A stretch of DNA of 51,312 nt, from contig PFXG01000061.1 of the NCBI GenBank assembly GCA_002791545.1, positions 1 to 51,312 of the forward strand, read 5' to 3'. The notes beneath the pieces were generated by a model, which was given only the letters and a program-made list of their open reading frames with translations, had not been told where the DNA came from and searched no databases. Shown here one piece after another: positions 23,751 through 33,855 of this stretch. The translations under genes and the position numbers were made by a program. Numbering within the stretch: the stretch's first letter is position 1; every line of letters begins with the position of its first letter. Origin of the DNA: Zetaproteobacteria bacterium CG_4_9_14_3_um_filter_49_83. Lineage in GTDB: Bacteria > Pseudomonadota > Zetaproteobacteria > Mariprofundales > Mariprofundaceae.

Positions 23751-24611
23751 ATGGCTTCATGTACATTGAGAATGATAGGATTATTGCTCGCCATGACCGG
23801 CACTTTTGCAATACCGGCGGAAAGTGGCGAGCGGCCTGGTAACGCTTTGGTGATTAGCGGTGTTGTGCTGGAGCAGGGTAACAATCCATTGATTTCTCGC
23901 TTCGCTAACTGGTTGGCTATCAAGGCTGATTATCCTCTTACGCCAAACTTTGCTGAAAGCTACCAGCAACTCAGTGAGAGTTTGCATGACAACCCGCTGT
24001 CGCTGGCCTGGACTTGTGCCGTTCCTTATGTTGAAGATTATGCATCCGATCAGCAGCAGCTGATTGCTGTTCCGCTATTGCATGGTTCTGCCACCTATCA
24101 TTCTCTGGTGGTAAGCCGTGCCGGGCGAACAGAAAAAACACTGGCTGATTTTAAAGGTCAGGTTTTTGCCTATTCCGATCCTCGTTCGAACTCGGGTTAT
24201 GTGGCGCCTGCCTATGCTTTGAAACAGCTTGGCATCGATATCGAAAAGCATTTTCGTTATATGATGCATACCGGCTTACACGAATATTCGATGGAGGCGG
24301 TGTTGGCGGGGCAGGCGGATGTTGCTAATATTGATGAGTATGTTGTCATCGAATATTTCAAGGCGCATCCCGAAACCAGAAGCAAACTGGTGGTTTTGGA
24401 GCACTTTGGACCATATCCTTTTACGCCTGTCGTGGCAGGCAGCAAGGTTCCGGAAGAGGTGGTTGAGCGATTAAGGCATGCCTTAACAACGATGCATGAA
24501 GACCCGGAAGGCGAGGTTATACTCCGACAATTCGGCTTGGATGGCTTTGTCTCACGACCAGTCTCTTTTTACCAGCCGATAGTCGATATGCTTAACGATT
24601 TGCAACCATAA
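23751..24611 (+). CDS. PhnD-like periplasmic substrate-binding protein
   Basis: The 286-residue protein has a signal peptide (MIGLLLAMTGTFAIPAES). It has the PhnD/phosphite-binding fold: LAWTCAVPYVEDY, HSLVVSRAG, LADFKGQVFAYSDPRSNSGY and VANIDEYVVIEYF, matching the SxSGYxxP and VDsxxxexF regions of phosphate/phosphonate-type binding proteins. ATG 23751 is chosen for the GGGAGG 8 bases upstream. No ABC permease or ATPase follows; the next gene, 9 bases away, is a membrane hybrid kinase. It therefore more likely presents a ligand to that kinase than feeds a transporter. The ligand (phosphonate, phosphite or another oxyanion) is not determinable. Confidence 0.85.
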   Translation: MASCTLRMIGLLLAMTGTFAIPAESGERPGNALVISGVVLEQGNNPLISRFANWLAIKADYPLTPNFAESYQQLSESLHDNPLSLAWTCAVPYVEDYASDQQQLIAVPLLHGSATYHSLVVSRAGRTEKTLADFKGQVFAYSDPRSNSGYVAPAYALKQLGIDIEKHFRYMMHTGLHEYSMEAVLAGQADVANIDEYVVIEYFKAHPETRSKLVVLEHFGPYPFTPVVAGSKVPEEVVERLRHALTTMHEDPEGEVILRQFGLDGFVSRPVSFYQPIVDMLNDLQP

Positions 24612-24620
24612 GGCATTCAG

Positions 24621-26840
24621 ATGTTCAGCCGACTTTCTACTCAAACATCAATCATCTTCTTTCTGGGAAGCGGCCTCATTTTAGGGTTGTTTTCCATGCT
24701 GGAATACAAACAGGCTTCTGAAGCATTGCCGCTGGAAATTGAAAATGAGGCGGTGGAAGTGACAGAGCTTATCGCCTCAGGAATCAGTTATGATGTGTTT
24801 TTTCAGCGTTCCTTCCAGCTTTGGAAGCAGATGAGCCGCATACAGAAAGGCTTTGTAGCAAACAATCAAATCACCTTGCGCGAGTATGCTGTTCTTGATG
24901 CCCGCCATTTTGTGCTGACACATTCAGATCCGCTTACATATCCGGTGATGAAAAAGATGACGATTCATGATGCCGGTTCTTTCTGGGGCGGGGATGTGCT
25001 GCAGGTTGTGCGGGCTATTAATCACCCTTCAGACGGACGTATCATTGGTTATCTGGCGCTTACTTTTGATGTCACCTATATTCAGAACAAGCTTGAGGGA
25101 CTGAAAAATCGAATCTTCTTTTCATTTTTGATGGCACTGCTTTTTGCGGTTCTGATTTCCATAGGTATGAGTTTGCGCGTCTCCCGTCCCTTGAAAAAAC
25201 TATCGGTAATGGCGAGAAAAATTGGACTCGGCGATATTTCAATATCAGATTTTTCATCCGCCCCCACCGAGGTGCAGGCGCTGGCGCAAGCTCTTTTGCG
25301 GGCCGATCAAACAATCCTGGTGAATAATCGGGAGCTGGCCAAACTGGCTATGGTGATTGAGCAAACCGATGAAATCATCGTCATCACGGACAGGCAAGGC
25401 GTGATTGAATACGTGAACGCTTCATTTGAACGCATCAGTGGCTACAGCGCGGCTGAAGTGGTTGGCCAAAAGCCAAATATTCTTAAAAGCGGCAAGCACG
25501 CTGAAAAATATTATAAAATCATGTGGGATACACTCAATAGCGGCAAAACATGGCGAGGTGATTTCATCAACCGCAATAAAAGCGGTGAGTTTTATGAAGT
25601 GACCCAGTCGATTACTCCTATCTTCGATAGCAACAATGAAGTCACCGGATTTGCCTCGGTGCAACTGGATGTGACCCAGCAGCGCCAGATGCAGAGTAAA
25701 TTACAGCATTCAGATCGTGTTGAATCGCTGGGGGTGTTGGCTGGTGGTATTGCGCATGATTTTAATAATCTGCTGACAGCGATTCTCGGCAACGCCTCGC
25801 TGGCGATGACAAAGCTGGAAGCTGACTCCCCTGTGTTGAATAATATCAGTGCCATTGAGAAAGCCAGTTTCAGCGCGGCTGATCTGTGTAAACAGATGCT
25901 GGCCTATTCCGGAAAAGGACAGTTTGTCATTAAACCGGTCAACCTGTCGGAGCTGGTCGATAGCATGGGTAAATTGATTCATGTATCACTGGCAAAAAAT
26001 GTTGTGCTCAAACTCCGCCTGAATCAGCAATTACCGGCGATCGATGCTGATGTGGCTCAAATGCAACAGATTGTTTTGAATCTGATTACCAATGCATCGG
26101 AAGCTATTGAAGAAAATAACGGTGTCATCTCGATCACAACCGGCGTTATGCTGGCCGATGCTGATTATCTGAATGGTTGCATCAGTGCCGGTCCGCTTGA
26201 GCCGGGTCGCTTCGTTTTTCTGGAAGTGTCCGATACCGGCTGCGGCATGGATGCGGAAACACAAAAGAAAATTTTCGACCCGTTTTTCACCACGAAATTT
26301 ACCGGTCGTGGTTTAGGCATGAGCGCCATGCTGGGCATTGTCAAAGGCCATCGCGGAGGCTTGCGCATTTACTCCGAGCCGGGAGAGGGAACCACCATCA
26401 AAATTACTTTTCCGATATCGCATGAGGAAGTTGCAAGCCGCAACCTGCCGGAGGCAGTTACTTCGCAGTGGAAAGGCTCCGGCACTGCACTCGTGATTGA
26501 TGATGAAGAAACAGTGCGCGAAATTGCCAGCGCCATGCTTAAGGAACGCGGCTTTAGCGTAGTTACCGCCAATGACGGCGTGGAAGGTGTGGAGATGTTT
26601 CGCCAGTACAAGGAGCAAATTACCATCGTTCTGCTCGACATGACGATGCCGAGGATGAATGGTGAACAGTGTTTCAGCGAATTGCGTCGAATCTCGCCTG
26701 ATGTGCGAGTGCTTTTGTCATCAGGTTATAATGAACAGGATGCAACAGATCATTTTGCCGGAAAAGGTTTGGCCGGTTTTATCCAGAAGCCATATTCGGC
26801 CAATTTTCTAACAGAGAAAATTCAGTCGATTCTCGGATAG
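24621..26840 (+). CDS. Membrane hybrid histidine kinase (HAMP-PAS-HK-REC)
   Basis: The 739-residue protein has membrane helices at about 9-27 and 164-184 around a ~135-residue periplasmic sensor. A HAMP linker follows, then PAS (IIVITDRQGVIEYVNASFER), HisKA with His378 in [12 protein letters not shown], HATPase (QQIVLNLITNASEAI, DTGCGMD, GRGLGMSA) and a receiver with Asp673 in VLLDMTMPRMNG. It would autophosphorylate and pass phosphate to its own receiver. No output DNA-binding domain is present, so a partner is expected elsewhere. Its tight coupling to the PhnD-like protein suggests ligand input through the binding protein. Confidence 0.92.
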   Translation: MFSRLSTQTSIIFFLGSGLILGLFSMLEYKQASEALPLEIENEAVEVTELIASGISYDVFFQRSFQLWKQMSRIQKGFVANNQITLREYAVLDARHFVLTHSDPLTYPVMKKMTIHDAGSFWGGDVLQVVRAINHPSDGRIIGYLALTFDVTYIQNKLEGLKNRIFFSFLMALLFAVLISIGMSLRVSRPLKKLSVMARKIGLGDISISDFSSAPTEVQALAQALLRADQTILVNNRELAKLAMVIEQTDEIIVITDRQGVIEYVNASFERISGYSAAEVVGQKPNILKSGKHAEKYYKIMWDTLNSGKTWRGDFINRNKSGEFYEVTQSITPIFDSNNEVTGFASVQLDVTQQRQMQSKLQHSDRVESLGVLAGGIAHDFNNLLTAILGNASLAMTKLEADSPVLNNISAIEKASFSAADLCKQMLAYSGKGQFVIKPVNLSELVDSMGKLIHVSLAKNVVLKLRLNQQLPAIDADVAQMQQIVLNLITNASEAIEENNGVISITTGVMLADADYLNGCISAGPLEPGRFVFLEVSDTGCGMDAETQKKIFDPFFTTKFTGRGLGMSAMLGIVKGHRGGLRIYSEPGEGTTIKITFPISHEEVASRNLPEAVTSQWKGSGTALVIDDEETVREIASAMLKERGFSVVTANDGVEGVEMFRQYKEQITIVLLDMTMPRMNGEQCFSELRRISPDVRVLLSSGYNEQDATDHFAGKGLAGFIQKPYSANFLTEKIQSILG

Positions 26841-26957
26841 CCTCCCGGTAATTGAAACAGAGCAATTTGTGCTATTTGTCACGGTTGCAGCATGATGCTT
26901 GATAGCTCCAGCTTGTCAGCCACTGCGTCGATCAAGGCTAAATCAGGTTCTGATGAT

Positions 26958-26989
26958 CAGCCCGGATTATTCATGAATAATCCGGGCTG
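26958..26989. terminator. 32-bp perfect palindrome, bidirectional terminator
   Basis: The two 16-base halves are exact complements (left half CAGCCCGGATTATTCA), giving a stem with a GC-rich base and a CATG loop. It lies between convergent kinase genes, 118 bases past one stop and 6 bases past the other. It is a plausible terminator for both strands, though T-runs are poor. Confidence 0.6.
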
Positions 26990-26994
26990 GTTAT

Positions 26995-29733
26995 TTACGC
27001 ATCAAGTTGCTTCCTGATTAGTCTGCTTAGCGTTGCAATATTGTAGGGTTTGGAGAGCACCAGATATTTATCCGATGGCATGTTGCTCTTCAGTGTTTCC
27101 TCTTTGTCATAGCCGGTTGAAAAGATCACTTTGGCCCTGGCGTTGATTTCCCGGATCTGTTCAAAAGCTTTTACGCCACCCAGTCGCGGCATAATGATAT
27201 CCATGATGATCAGGCTGATGTTGTTCCGGTGTTCCGAGAACATCGAGATGGCCTGAAGCCCGTCCGAAGCCTGTAATACCCGGTAGCCCAGATTTTCCAA
27301 CACCTCTTTGTTGGTGCGTAACATTTCAGCATTGTCATCAACAATCAGTATCCATTCACCATGACCTGAGACCAGTTCAGCATTTCCATCATCATCGATG
27401 CTTAATGTTTTCTCTTCAATCAAAGGTAGATAAAGGTGAATGATCGTTCCGAGATGCTCATCACTCTCCACTTCAATAACGCCATCATGACTTTGCATCG
27501 CGCCGTAGGCCATTGGAAGCCCCAGGCCAGTGCCTTTGCCGACATCTTTGGTGGTGAAAAACGGCTCGAAGATGTGTTCTCTGTTGCCGGGGCTTATGCC
27601 GCAACCATTATCGCTGATGCTCAGGTGAGCAAACAGACTGCCTGTGATATCGGGATGTTTGTCGAAAAAGTCCGGGCCTGCCCTGAATGTTTCGAGTTTT
27701 ACCGTGATTTCAGGGGCAGAAACATTCATCAGCGCATCACGCGCATTATTGATTAAATTCATCAATACTTGCTGCAGCTGGGTGGCATCACCTTTGATGA
27801 CCAGCTCTTCCGGGCAGAGTTTTTTATGAATGGCGATATTTTCCGGAATGCTCGCAACGCACAGATTAAAGGACTCGTTCAGAAAAGTGGTTAAGCCAAA
27901 AGGTTTCATTTTAATGATACCTTTGCGGGCAAAGACCAGCAGTTGCTGAATCATCGCGGCTGCCCGAAAACTTAATTTTGTGACGTTATCAAGGTGCTCG
28001 ACCACATCGGGCAAGCCTTGAACTTTTTTGCTGGCCAGATACAGGTTGCCCGTCATGCCTGCGAGCATATTGTTGAAGTCATGCGCAATACCGCCCACCA
28101 GCGTTCCAAGGGCTTGCATCTTCTGAGCCTGATTAAATTTTTCTTCAAGCGCTTTATGTTCGGTCATATCCTGCTGGATGCCGACGTAGTGCGTGATCTC
28201 GCCATTCTCGTTTATAAGCGGCGAAATGGTCATCATGGCCGGGTATTCGCTACCATTTTTCCGCTTGTCAATCACCGCGCCATACCAGGTTTTTCCTTCG
28301 GAAATGGTGCTCCAGAGCTTGTTATAAAACTCCGATCCCTGACTCCCGCTTTTAAGAACTCGCGGGTTTTGCCCGATAACATCGGTGGCGGAGTAACCGG
28401 TTATTTTGGTGAATGAGAAGTTGACGTATTCGATGGTGCCTTGCTTATTGGTGATAATGACGGATTCACCGGCCTGTTCAACAGCCTGTGAAAGCTTGCG
28501 TAATTTTTCGTCAGAGCGCTTGCGTTCACTGATATCCTCAACAATGGACCAGATACAATCCCTGCCTTGGTGATCCTTGATTAACAAACCATTGAGTCGG
28601 ATTGGAATCAGCGAGCCATCCTGACGAATATATTCTTTTTCATATGGCCCGTAGCGACCGTGACTGTGTAGTGACGCCAGTTGTCTGGACTCATCATCAG
28701 CGTATTTCTTTGGCGTCAGCTGCCAGTAATCGAGCTTGTTCAGTTCTTCTCTGGAGTAGCCGCAAATGTTCTGAAAAGCCGGATTAAATTCAATGTATCG
28801 CCCCTTCATATCTGTTAAGGCGATGCCCAGTGGCGAGAGCTCATACAGGCCGCGCAGTTTGAGTTCACTTTCAGATAAGCGGGTTGTTGTACGCGAAAGC
28901 GCCAGAAATGGAATCAGGATCAGTATTCCGACACCCAGAAAGATGAGCCGAATTAGCCATATTTTGTCAGATTGAACCGGCCAACCACCTTTGGGAATAG
29001 CCGCAATTTGCCAGGAGCCATTGGGCAAGACGATGCTTGAAACAACCGGATCGGCCTTAAATATTTCTGCCTTGCCGAAAAAGACGGTACCTTCAGTACC
29101 CGTACTGCTCATGCCTCGAATCGCGATTTCAATCGGCAGATCAGGGTTGGTCAGACCGCTTTTTTCAAATAACTTTTCACTGTCCGTCACCGAGGAAAGC
29201 AATCCCCAAAAATGTTTATTGCCGTTTTCATCTTCGATGGAAACAGGAATCCTGCTGATAATGCCATGGCCTCCCTGAACAAGATTGATCGGTCCGGTTA
29301 AGACGATATTATCAGAGACGCGTGCTTTGTCGGCCATTTCGAATTGCGCATCATTTTGTCTGTAATCGAGTCCGATCACCGCTTCATTGCCAGCCAGTGG
29401 ATAGACATAGCGCACCACCATGTTTGGAGCTGCGCCGATATTCCGTAGCGTCGAGCTGGTTAAAAACAGAGATTTTGCAGCAGTTGAAAATTCATCCTCA
29501 GTGATATTGGGATGCGTGGAAATAAGACCGACCATACCCTTAATCAGTTGAATGTCGCTATAGAGGTTGCCCTCCAGATGTCCGTGAGAAATCAACATCT
29601 GGTTGTGCGTATCAGAGCGAATGTCAGAAATAAAATTGTGGTTTACTTGTTGTTCGCCGAGCATAGCAGCAAGTACCAGAGCTACAGCAAGCAAAGCGAT
29701 TCCCAGATGTTTGTGGGTGAGAAAGGTTAACAT
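26995..29733 (-). CDS. CHASE-domain hybrid histidine kinase (PAS-PAS-HK-REC)
   Basis: The 912-residue protein has membrane helices near 8-27 and 258-280 enclosing an extracellular CHASE-type sensor ([27 protein letters not shown]). Two PAS domains with PAC segments follow (about 290-535), then HisKA with His551 in [12 protein letters not shown], HATPase ([33 protein letters not shown]) and a receiver with Asp845 in [18 protein letters not shown] domains bind small extracellular ligands. Its ATG overlaps the lpxK stop by 7 bases, so it is probably translated with the lipid A genes, an unexpected partnership. Confidence 0.92.
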   Translation of the reverse strand: MLTFLTHKHLGIALLAVALVLAAMLGEQQVNHNFISDIRSDTHNQMLISHGHLEGNLYSDIQLIKGMVGLISTHPNITEDEFSTAAKSLFLTSSTLRNIGAAPNMVVRYVYPLAGNEAVIGLDYRQNDAQFEMADKARVSDNIVLTGPINLVQGGHGIISRIPVSIEDENGNKHFWGLLSSVTDSEKLFEKSGLTNPDLPIEIAIRGMSSTGTEGTVFFGKAEIFKADPVVSSIVLPNGSWQIAAIPKGGWPVQSDKIWLIRLIFLGVGILILIPFLALSRTTTRLSESELKLRGLYELSPLGIALTDMKGRYIEFNPAFQNICGYSREELNKLDYWQLTPKKYADDESRQLASLHSHGRYGPYEKEYIRQDGSLIPIRLNGLLIKDHQGRDCIWSIVEDISERKRSDEKLRKLSQAVEQAGESVIITNKQGTIEYVNFSFTKITGYSATDVIGQNPRVLKSGSQGSEFYNKLWSTISEGKTWYGAVIDKRKNGSEYPAMMTISPLINENGEITHYVGIQQDMTEHKALEEKFNQAQKMQALGTLVGGIAHDFNNMLAGMTGNLYLASKKVQGLPDVVEHLDNVTKLSFRAAAMIQQLLVFARKGIIKMKPFGLTTFLNESFNLCVASIPENIAIHKKLCPEELVIKGDATQLQQVLMNLINNARDALMNVSAPEITVKLETFRAGPDFFDKHPDITGSLFAHLSISDNGCGISPGNREHIFEPFFTTKDVGKGTGLGLPMAYGAMQSHDGVIEVESDEHLGTIIHLYLPLIEEKTLSIDDDGNAELVSGHGEWILIVDDNAEMLRTNKEVLENLGYRVLQASDGLQAISMFSEHRNNISLIIMDIIMPRLGGVKAFEQIREINARAKVIFSTGYDKEETLKSNMPSDKYLVLSKPYNIATLSRLIRKQLDA

Positions 29734-30755
29734 TTAAGGTCTCCATCAGTGTTGAGGGTACTTTCGATCTGGTGCAGCAGGCCGCTTTCGGCACCAAAGA
29801 TTTGTTTCAGAACCCACAGTGGCTTGTCCTGAGGCCAGAGGGTCTGGACTTTTACAGCATCCTTGGCAGTGAAAACGGGCGTAAGCTGAGATGATTCTAA
29901 AATACGCTGCATGTCGTGCGCCGTGTAACGGTGGTGATCGGGGAAAAAGCTGTGCTGGCCCACGTCAATGCCGATGTCTTGCAGGCTGTAAATGAAACGT
30001 TCGGGTTTGGCGATGCCGCAGACGGCATGCACGGTTGCTGGTGGAATCCTGGAAAGCAGATTCCAGTCGAGCAGTTGCGATGGCAGGGCATGCCAGGACC
30101 ATGTTTTTTTTTTGATGTCGACAAAATCGGCGTGGATTTCTAATTCTGACCGACTGCCACTCTGCACGATAATGTCAGCCCGTTGCAGGGCACTCAGGGG
30201 TTCTCGCAGAGGTCCGGCGGGTAACAACGCACCATTGCCTAAACCACCGGCAGGGAGCAGCACAATATCGCAATCACGGTGTAATTGGCGATACTGAAAA
30301 CCATCGTCGAGAATGATGATATCGCCGAGTGTCGCCGACATGCGGGCTCCGGCGACGCGATCCTGTGCGCTGACCACCGGGCAGCCTGATTCCCGGGCCA
30401 GTAACAATGCTTCATCACCGATTTCAGCCGCTGAATGTTCGGGCGTGATGTGTACGGCTTGCCGGGCGTTGCCGCCATCACCACGGCACAGGATGACCGG
30501 CTTGTTTCCTTGTGCGCGTAAGGCATCGGCCAGCCACAGCACAAATGGCGTTTTACCACTGCCTCCCACCGTAATATTGCCAATAGAAATAAGCGGCACA
30601 TCCACCCGGCTTTGCCTGGACTCACGGCGCTTCAGGTTGTGATCGTTGAGGGCTTGATAGATGGGCGAGAGTACTTGCAGCAGCAGATGCGGTGCGCGCC
30701 GCTGCCACCACATGTTTTCCACCTTGCGGACAAGTTTGCCGGAGCAGTCAGTCAT
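29727..30755 (-). CDS. lpxK: Tetraacyldisaccharide 4'-kinase LpxK
   Basis: The 342-residue protein is LpxK, which phosphorylates the 4' position of the lipid A disaccharide at the inner membrane. The P-loop is in GNITVGGSGKTPFVLWLAD. RGDGGNARQAV, IGDEALLLAR, the catalytic-site DDGFQYRQLHRD and LLPAGPLREPL follow, with GIAKPERF near the C-terminus. ATG 30755 is chosen because it overlaps the waaA stop by 8 bases and matches the usual start; the frame extends upstream within waaA. Coupled downstream to the CHASE kinase. Confidence 0.93.
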   Translation of the reverse strand: MTDCSGKLVRKVENMWWQRRAPHLLLQVLSPIYQALNDHNLKRRESRQSRVDVPLISIGNITVGGSGKTPFVLWLADALRAQGNKPVILCRGDGGNARQAVHITPEHSAAEIGDEALLLARESGCPVVSAQDRVAGARMSATLGDIIILDDGFQYRQLHRDCDIVLLPAGGLGNGALLPAGPLREPLSALQRADIIVQSGSRSELEIHADFVDIKKKTWSWHALPSQLLDWNLLSRIPPATVHAVCGIAKPERFIYSLQDIGIDVGQHSFFPDHHRYTAHDMQRILESSQLTPVFTAKDAVKVQTLWPQDKPLWVLKQIFGAESGLLHQIESTLNTDGDLKC

Positions 30756-31968
30756 GCCGCTGTGCTGTTGTTTGCTCTGAAGGCGTATTTGATGCAGGGG
30801 CCAGCCATGGCGCAATGGCTGCCAGCACACGATCCAGCACCCGATGCTGATCCTGCATCATCGATAACGCATGCGCATGTAGCGCCTGCAATTCGTCGGG
30901 GTGATGCAGCATTCGTGTCACGGCTTGTTCGAGAGCCGGGTCTGATTCACATACCACAGCAGCACCGTTGCGGCACATGTCCTGCATGATGGCACGGAAA
31001 TTCTGCACATGCGGTCCGGTGATGACGCCGCGACCGCAGACAGCCGCTTCCAACGGGTTGTGGCCGCCAACGGGAACCAGGCTGCCACCGATAATGACCA
31101 CATCGGCAATGGTATAAAATTGCTGCAAAATGCCCATAGCATCGATAAGTACAACATCGCTGCCTGCGTGTGGCGATTCATCCCGCTGTGACCATCGCCA
31201 TAGTGGCGTGCCCGATGCCGCGACGCTTTGCGCGACGATATCAAAGCGTTGCGGATGACGTGGAATGATGAGCAGTAATAATTCAGGACAATACGAGCGC
31301 CAGTTATTGAACATGCGCAACACGCGCATTTCTTCATCGTCATGGCTGCTGGCAAGCACCAGAATCGGCCGTGTCTGAGTCGGATCAAGCGTCTGGCGCA
31401 GGGCAGTGGCATCCACGTCGGGTGTGCTTGTCGCATACTTTAAATTTCCAACAGTCTGAATACGTGCCCGTTCAACGCCAATCTGCCGCAAGCGTTCGGC
31501 ATCGGTGTCGCTTTGCGCCAGAAATAAGGCCACCGGTTTCAGATAGCGGCGCCAGAAAAAATGGCTGGCTTTGTAGCGCGGAAATGAGCGGTCGGAAATA
31601 CGCGTGTTGATGCCGATGACCGGAATGTTGCGGCGTTGGCAGGCACCCAGCATGCCGGGCCAGAATTCGGTCTCTGCCAGCAGCAGCAGCGCAGGTTGCA
31701 TATGCTTCACCCAACGACGCATCAGACCCGGCAAATCCCACGGCAGGAATGATACAGAGGCGATACAGGATAAATGTTGCTGCGCATGGGCAAAGCCGGT
31801 GGCAGTGATAACGGTCAGGTGCAGGCTGTGCCCTTGCTGGTGTAAAGCGCTGAGCAGCGGAATCATCGAGGCGACTTCACCCACGGAGCAGGCATGCATC
31901 CAGACACAGCCGGGCTTAGCCTGCGGTAAATCGAGGGTCAGGTGCTGCTGTTTTTTTCGCGGGCTCAT
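30748..31968 (-). CDS. waaA: Kdo transferase WaaA with short N-terminus
   Basis: The 406-residue GT30 enzyme transfers Kdo from CMP-Kdo to lipid IVA. It has the catalytic glutamate in HACSVGEVASMIP, LAETEFWPGMLGAC, GINTRISDRSFPRY, LASSHDDEEM (usually SxHxGE), PRHPQRF and GGSLVPVGGHNPLEAAVCG. Typical WaaA proteins carry a ~20-residue membrane anchor and ~30 more residues before this. Here the protein begins MSPRKKQQHL only ~25 residues before SVGE, and an in-frame TGA lies 9 bases upstream of the ATG, so no longer start exists. It may associate with the membrane through basic surface patches. Confidence 0.9.
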   Translation of the reverse strand: MSPRKKQQHLTLDLPQAKPGCVWMHACSVGEVASMIPLLSALHQQGHSLHLTVITATGFAHAQQHLSCIASVSFLPWDLPGLMRRWVKHMQPALLLLAETEFWPGMLGACQRRNIPVIGINTRISDRSFPRYKASHFFWRRYLKPVALFLAQSDTDAERLRQIGVERARIQTVGNLKYATSTPDVDATALRQTLDPTQTRPILVLASSHDDEEMRVLRMFNNWRSYCPELLLLIIPRHPQRFDIVAQSVAASGTPLWRWSQRDESPHAGSDVVLIDAMGILQQFYTIADVVIIGGSLVPVGGHNPLEAAVCGRGVITGPHVQNFRAIMQDMCRNGAAVVCESDPALEQAVTRMLHHPDELQALHAHALSMMQDQHRVLDRVLAAIAPWLAPASNTPSEQTTAQRHD

Positions 31969-32008
31969 ATCAGCGAATCAAAGGTTTAAAAAATGGAAAA
32001 CTCACCAT

Positions 32009-32797
32009 CTATCCGTGCAACAGGCTGTGCAGAGCCAGACCCGGATCGGCCTGTCGCATCAGTGATTCGCCAACGAGAAAACCAAACACGCCCGCCACGT
32101 TCATGCGTTGAACATCGGCATGGCTGTGGATACCCGATTCAGTGATCACGGTATGATCGCCGGATATTTTCGGCAGCAGGGTAAGGGTAGTTTCAAGCGA
32201 TGTTTCAAAGTTGTGCAGGTTACGATTGTTGATACCCATCAGCGGCGTATTCAGTTTGAAGGCGCGTTCAAGCTCTTCGCCATTGTGTACCTCAACCAGA
32301 ATCGACAGCCCGAGCTCTTCTGCGGCGCTTGCCAGCTCCTGCGCCATGGCATCATCGAGCATGGCCATGATGATAAGAATAGCATCGGCACCCATCGCCC
32401 GCGCTTCGATAATCTGATACGGATCCAGCATAAAATCTTTGCGCAGAAGCGGTATGGCAACGTGCTCGCGGATGTTTTTTATATAATCATCCGAGCCCTG
32501 AAAATATTGTACATCAGTCAGCACCGACAAACAGCAGGCATCGGCCTGTTCATAGGCTTTGGCAATAGCAACAGGCTCGAAGTTTTGGCGAATAATACCC
32601 TTGGATGGCGAAGCTTTTTTAACCTCGGCAATCACCGCATTGCGTTGTTGGCTGATGCTGTTTTGCAACGCGGCGGTGAAGCCCCGCGGCTGATAGGCGC
32701 AGGCCGCCTGCATCAGTTCGCCTTCGGAAGTATGACGTTTGCAGCGCGCAACCCAGTCGCGTTTGTAGGCGGCGATGTCGTTAAGGATCGAGCTCAT
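32009..32797 (-). CDS. trpC: Indole-3-glycerol phosphate synthase TrpC
   Basis: The 262-residue TIM-barrel enzyme closes CdRP to indole-3-glycerol phosphate in tryptophan synthesis. Family marks are VIAEVKKASPSKGIIRQNF, CLSVLTDVQYFQGS, PLLRKDFMLDPYQI, GINNRNLHNFE and ITESGIHSHADV. It is monofunctional: no TrpF domain is fused. ATG 32797 overlaps the trpD stop by four bases. Forty bases separate its stop from waaA. Confidence 0.95.
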   Translation of the reverse strand: MSSILNDIAAYKRDWVARCKRHTSEGELMQAACAYQPRGFTAALQNSISQQRNAVIAEVKKASPSKGIIRQNFEPVAIAKAYEQADACCLSVLTDVQYFQGSDDYIKNIREHVAIPLLRKDFMLDPYQIIEARAMGADAILIIMAMLDDAMAQELASAAEELGLSILVEVHNGEELERAFKLNTPLMGINNRNLHNFETSLETTLTLLPKISGDHTVITESGIHSHADVQRMNVAGVFGFLVGESLMRQADPGLALHSLLHG

Positions 32798-33852
32798 ACG
32801 CTGGCCTTTTTAGTATTCTGCGAATGTTGCGTAAAAGCAATCAGTGCATCCAGTGTTTGCATGGCTTTGCCTGAATCAAGGGCATGGGCAGCGATGCTCA
32901 GCGCTTCGGCAATACTCGGGGTTTTACCTGCGACCCACAATGCCGCAGCGGCATTGAGCAACACGATGTCGCGCCCGGCACCTTTCATGCCAGTCAGAAT
33001 ATGCCGGATAATGGCTGCATTGGTCGCTGCATCGCCACCAGCCAGAGCTTGTGGTGCAGCATAGGGAATACCAAAGGCGGCCGGGTCGATCTCAAAACGG
33101 TGTGGTGCTTGTCCGGCCTCTACCCAGATCGCATCGGTGATGGTGGTGGTGGTGATTTCATCAAGCCCGTCGCGGCCATGTACCACCAGACCGCGTTGGC
33201 AGCCCAGTTGACTCAATGCCCCGGCGACCAGTTCCAGCTTGTCTTCGGCGAATACACCCAGCACCTGATAATCGGCATAAGCAGGATTGGTCAACGGTCC
33301 GAGCAGGTTAAATATCGAGCGCACACCCATCTCGCGGCGAACCGGTCCGGCGTATTTCATTGCCGGATGACATTGCGGTGCAAACAGGAAGCCGATACCC
33401 ACAGTATCGATGCAGGCGGCAACCTGTTCAGGAGAAATATCCAGCTTAACGCCCAGCGCTTCCAGCACATCGGCGCTACCGGATCTGGAGGAAATCGCCC
33501 GGTTGCCGTGTTTGGCAACGGGTACACCGCAAGCGGCAGTCAGCAGAGCCACAGTGGTTGAAATGTTAAAGGTTGAAGCGCCGTCGCCACCGGTACCGCA
33601 GGTGTCCAGCAGTTGCGTGGCGTCGGGTTTGATCATGGTGGCGGCACTACGCATGGCACGCGCTGCTCCGGCAACCAGATCGGGCGTTTCACCGCGAATA
33701 CTCAGGCCCATCAGCAAGGCGCCGATCTGGCCGGGTGTGGCCTGACCCTGCATGATTTGATTGAACACAAGCTCTGCCTGTTGCCCTGTCAGGGTGATAC
33801 CTTTCTGTACGTCGGCAATGGCATGCTGAATCGTGTAGTTAGCTTCAGACAT
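32794..33852 (-). CDS. trpD: Anthranilate phosphoribosyltransferase TrpD
   Basis: The 352-residue protein is full length for TrpD, which joins anthranilate to PRPP. The PRPP-binding loop is LDTCGTGGDGASTFNISTTV, then VAKHGNRAISSRSGSADVLE, the anthranilate-site segment FLFAPQCHPAMKYAGPVR and IFNLLGPLTNPA. Three bases separate the trpG stop from its start. It is a separate protein, not fused to TrpG. Confidence 0.96.
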   Translation of the reverse strand: MSEANYTIQHAIADVQKGITLTGQQAELVFNQIMQGQATPGQIGALLMGLSIRGETPDLVAGAARAMRSAATMIKPDATQLLDTCGTGGDGASTFNISTTVALLTAACGVPVAKHGNRAISSRSGSADVLEALGVKLDISPEQVAACIDTVGIGFLFAPQCHPAMKYAGPVRREMGVRSIFNLLGPLTNPAYADYQVLGVFAEDKLELVAGALSQLGCQRGLVVHGRDGLDEITTTTITDAIWVEAGQAPHRFEIDPAAFGIPYAAPQALAGGDAATNAAIIRHILTGMKGAGRDIVLLNAAAALWVAGKTPSIAEALSIAAHALDSGKAMQTLDALIAFTQHSQNTKKASV

Positions 33853-33855
33853 GCG

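Noticed and set aside
32108-33064. 318-codon plus-strand frame across trpC/trpD
   Set aside because: Antisense to two clear trp genes and unlike any known protein; a by-product of codon use.
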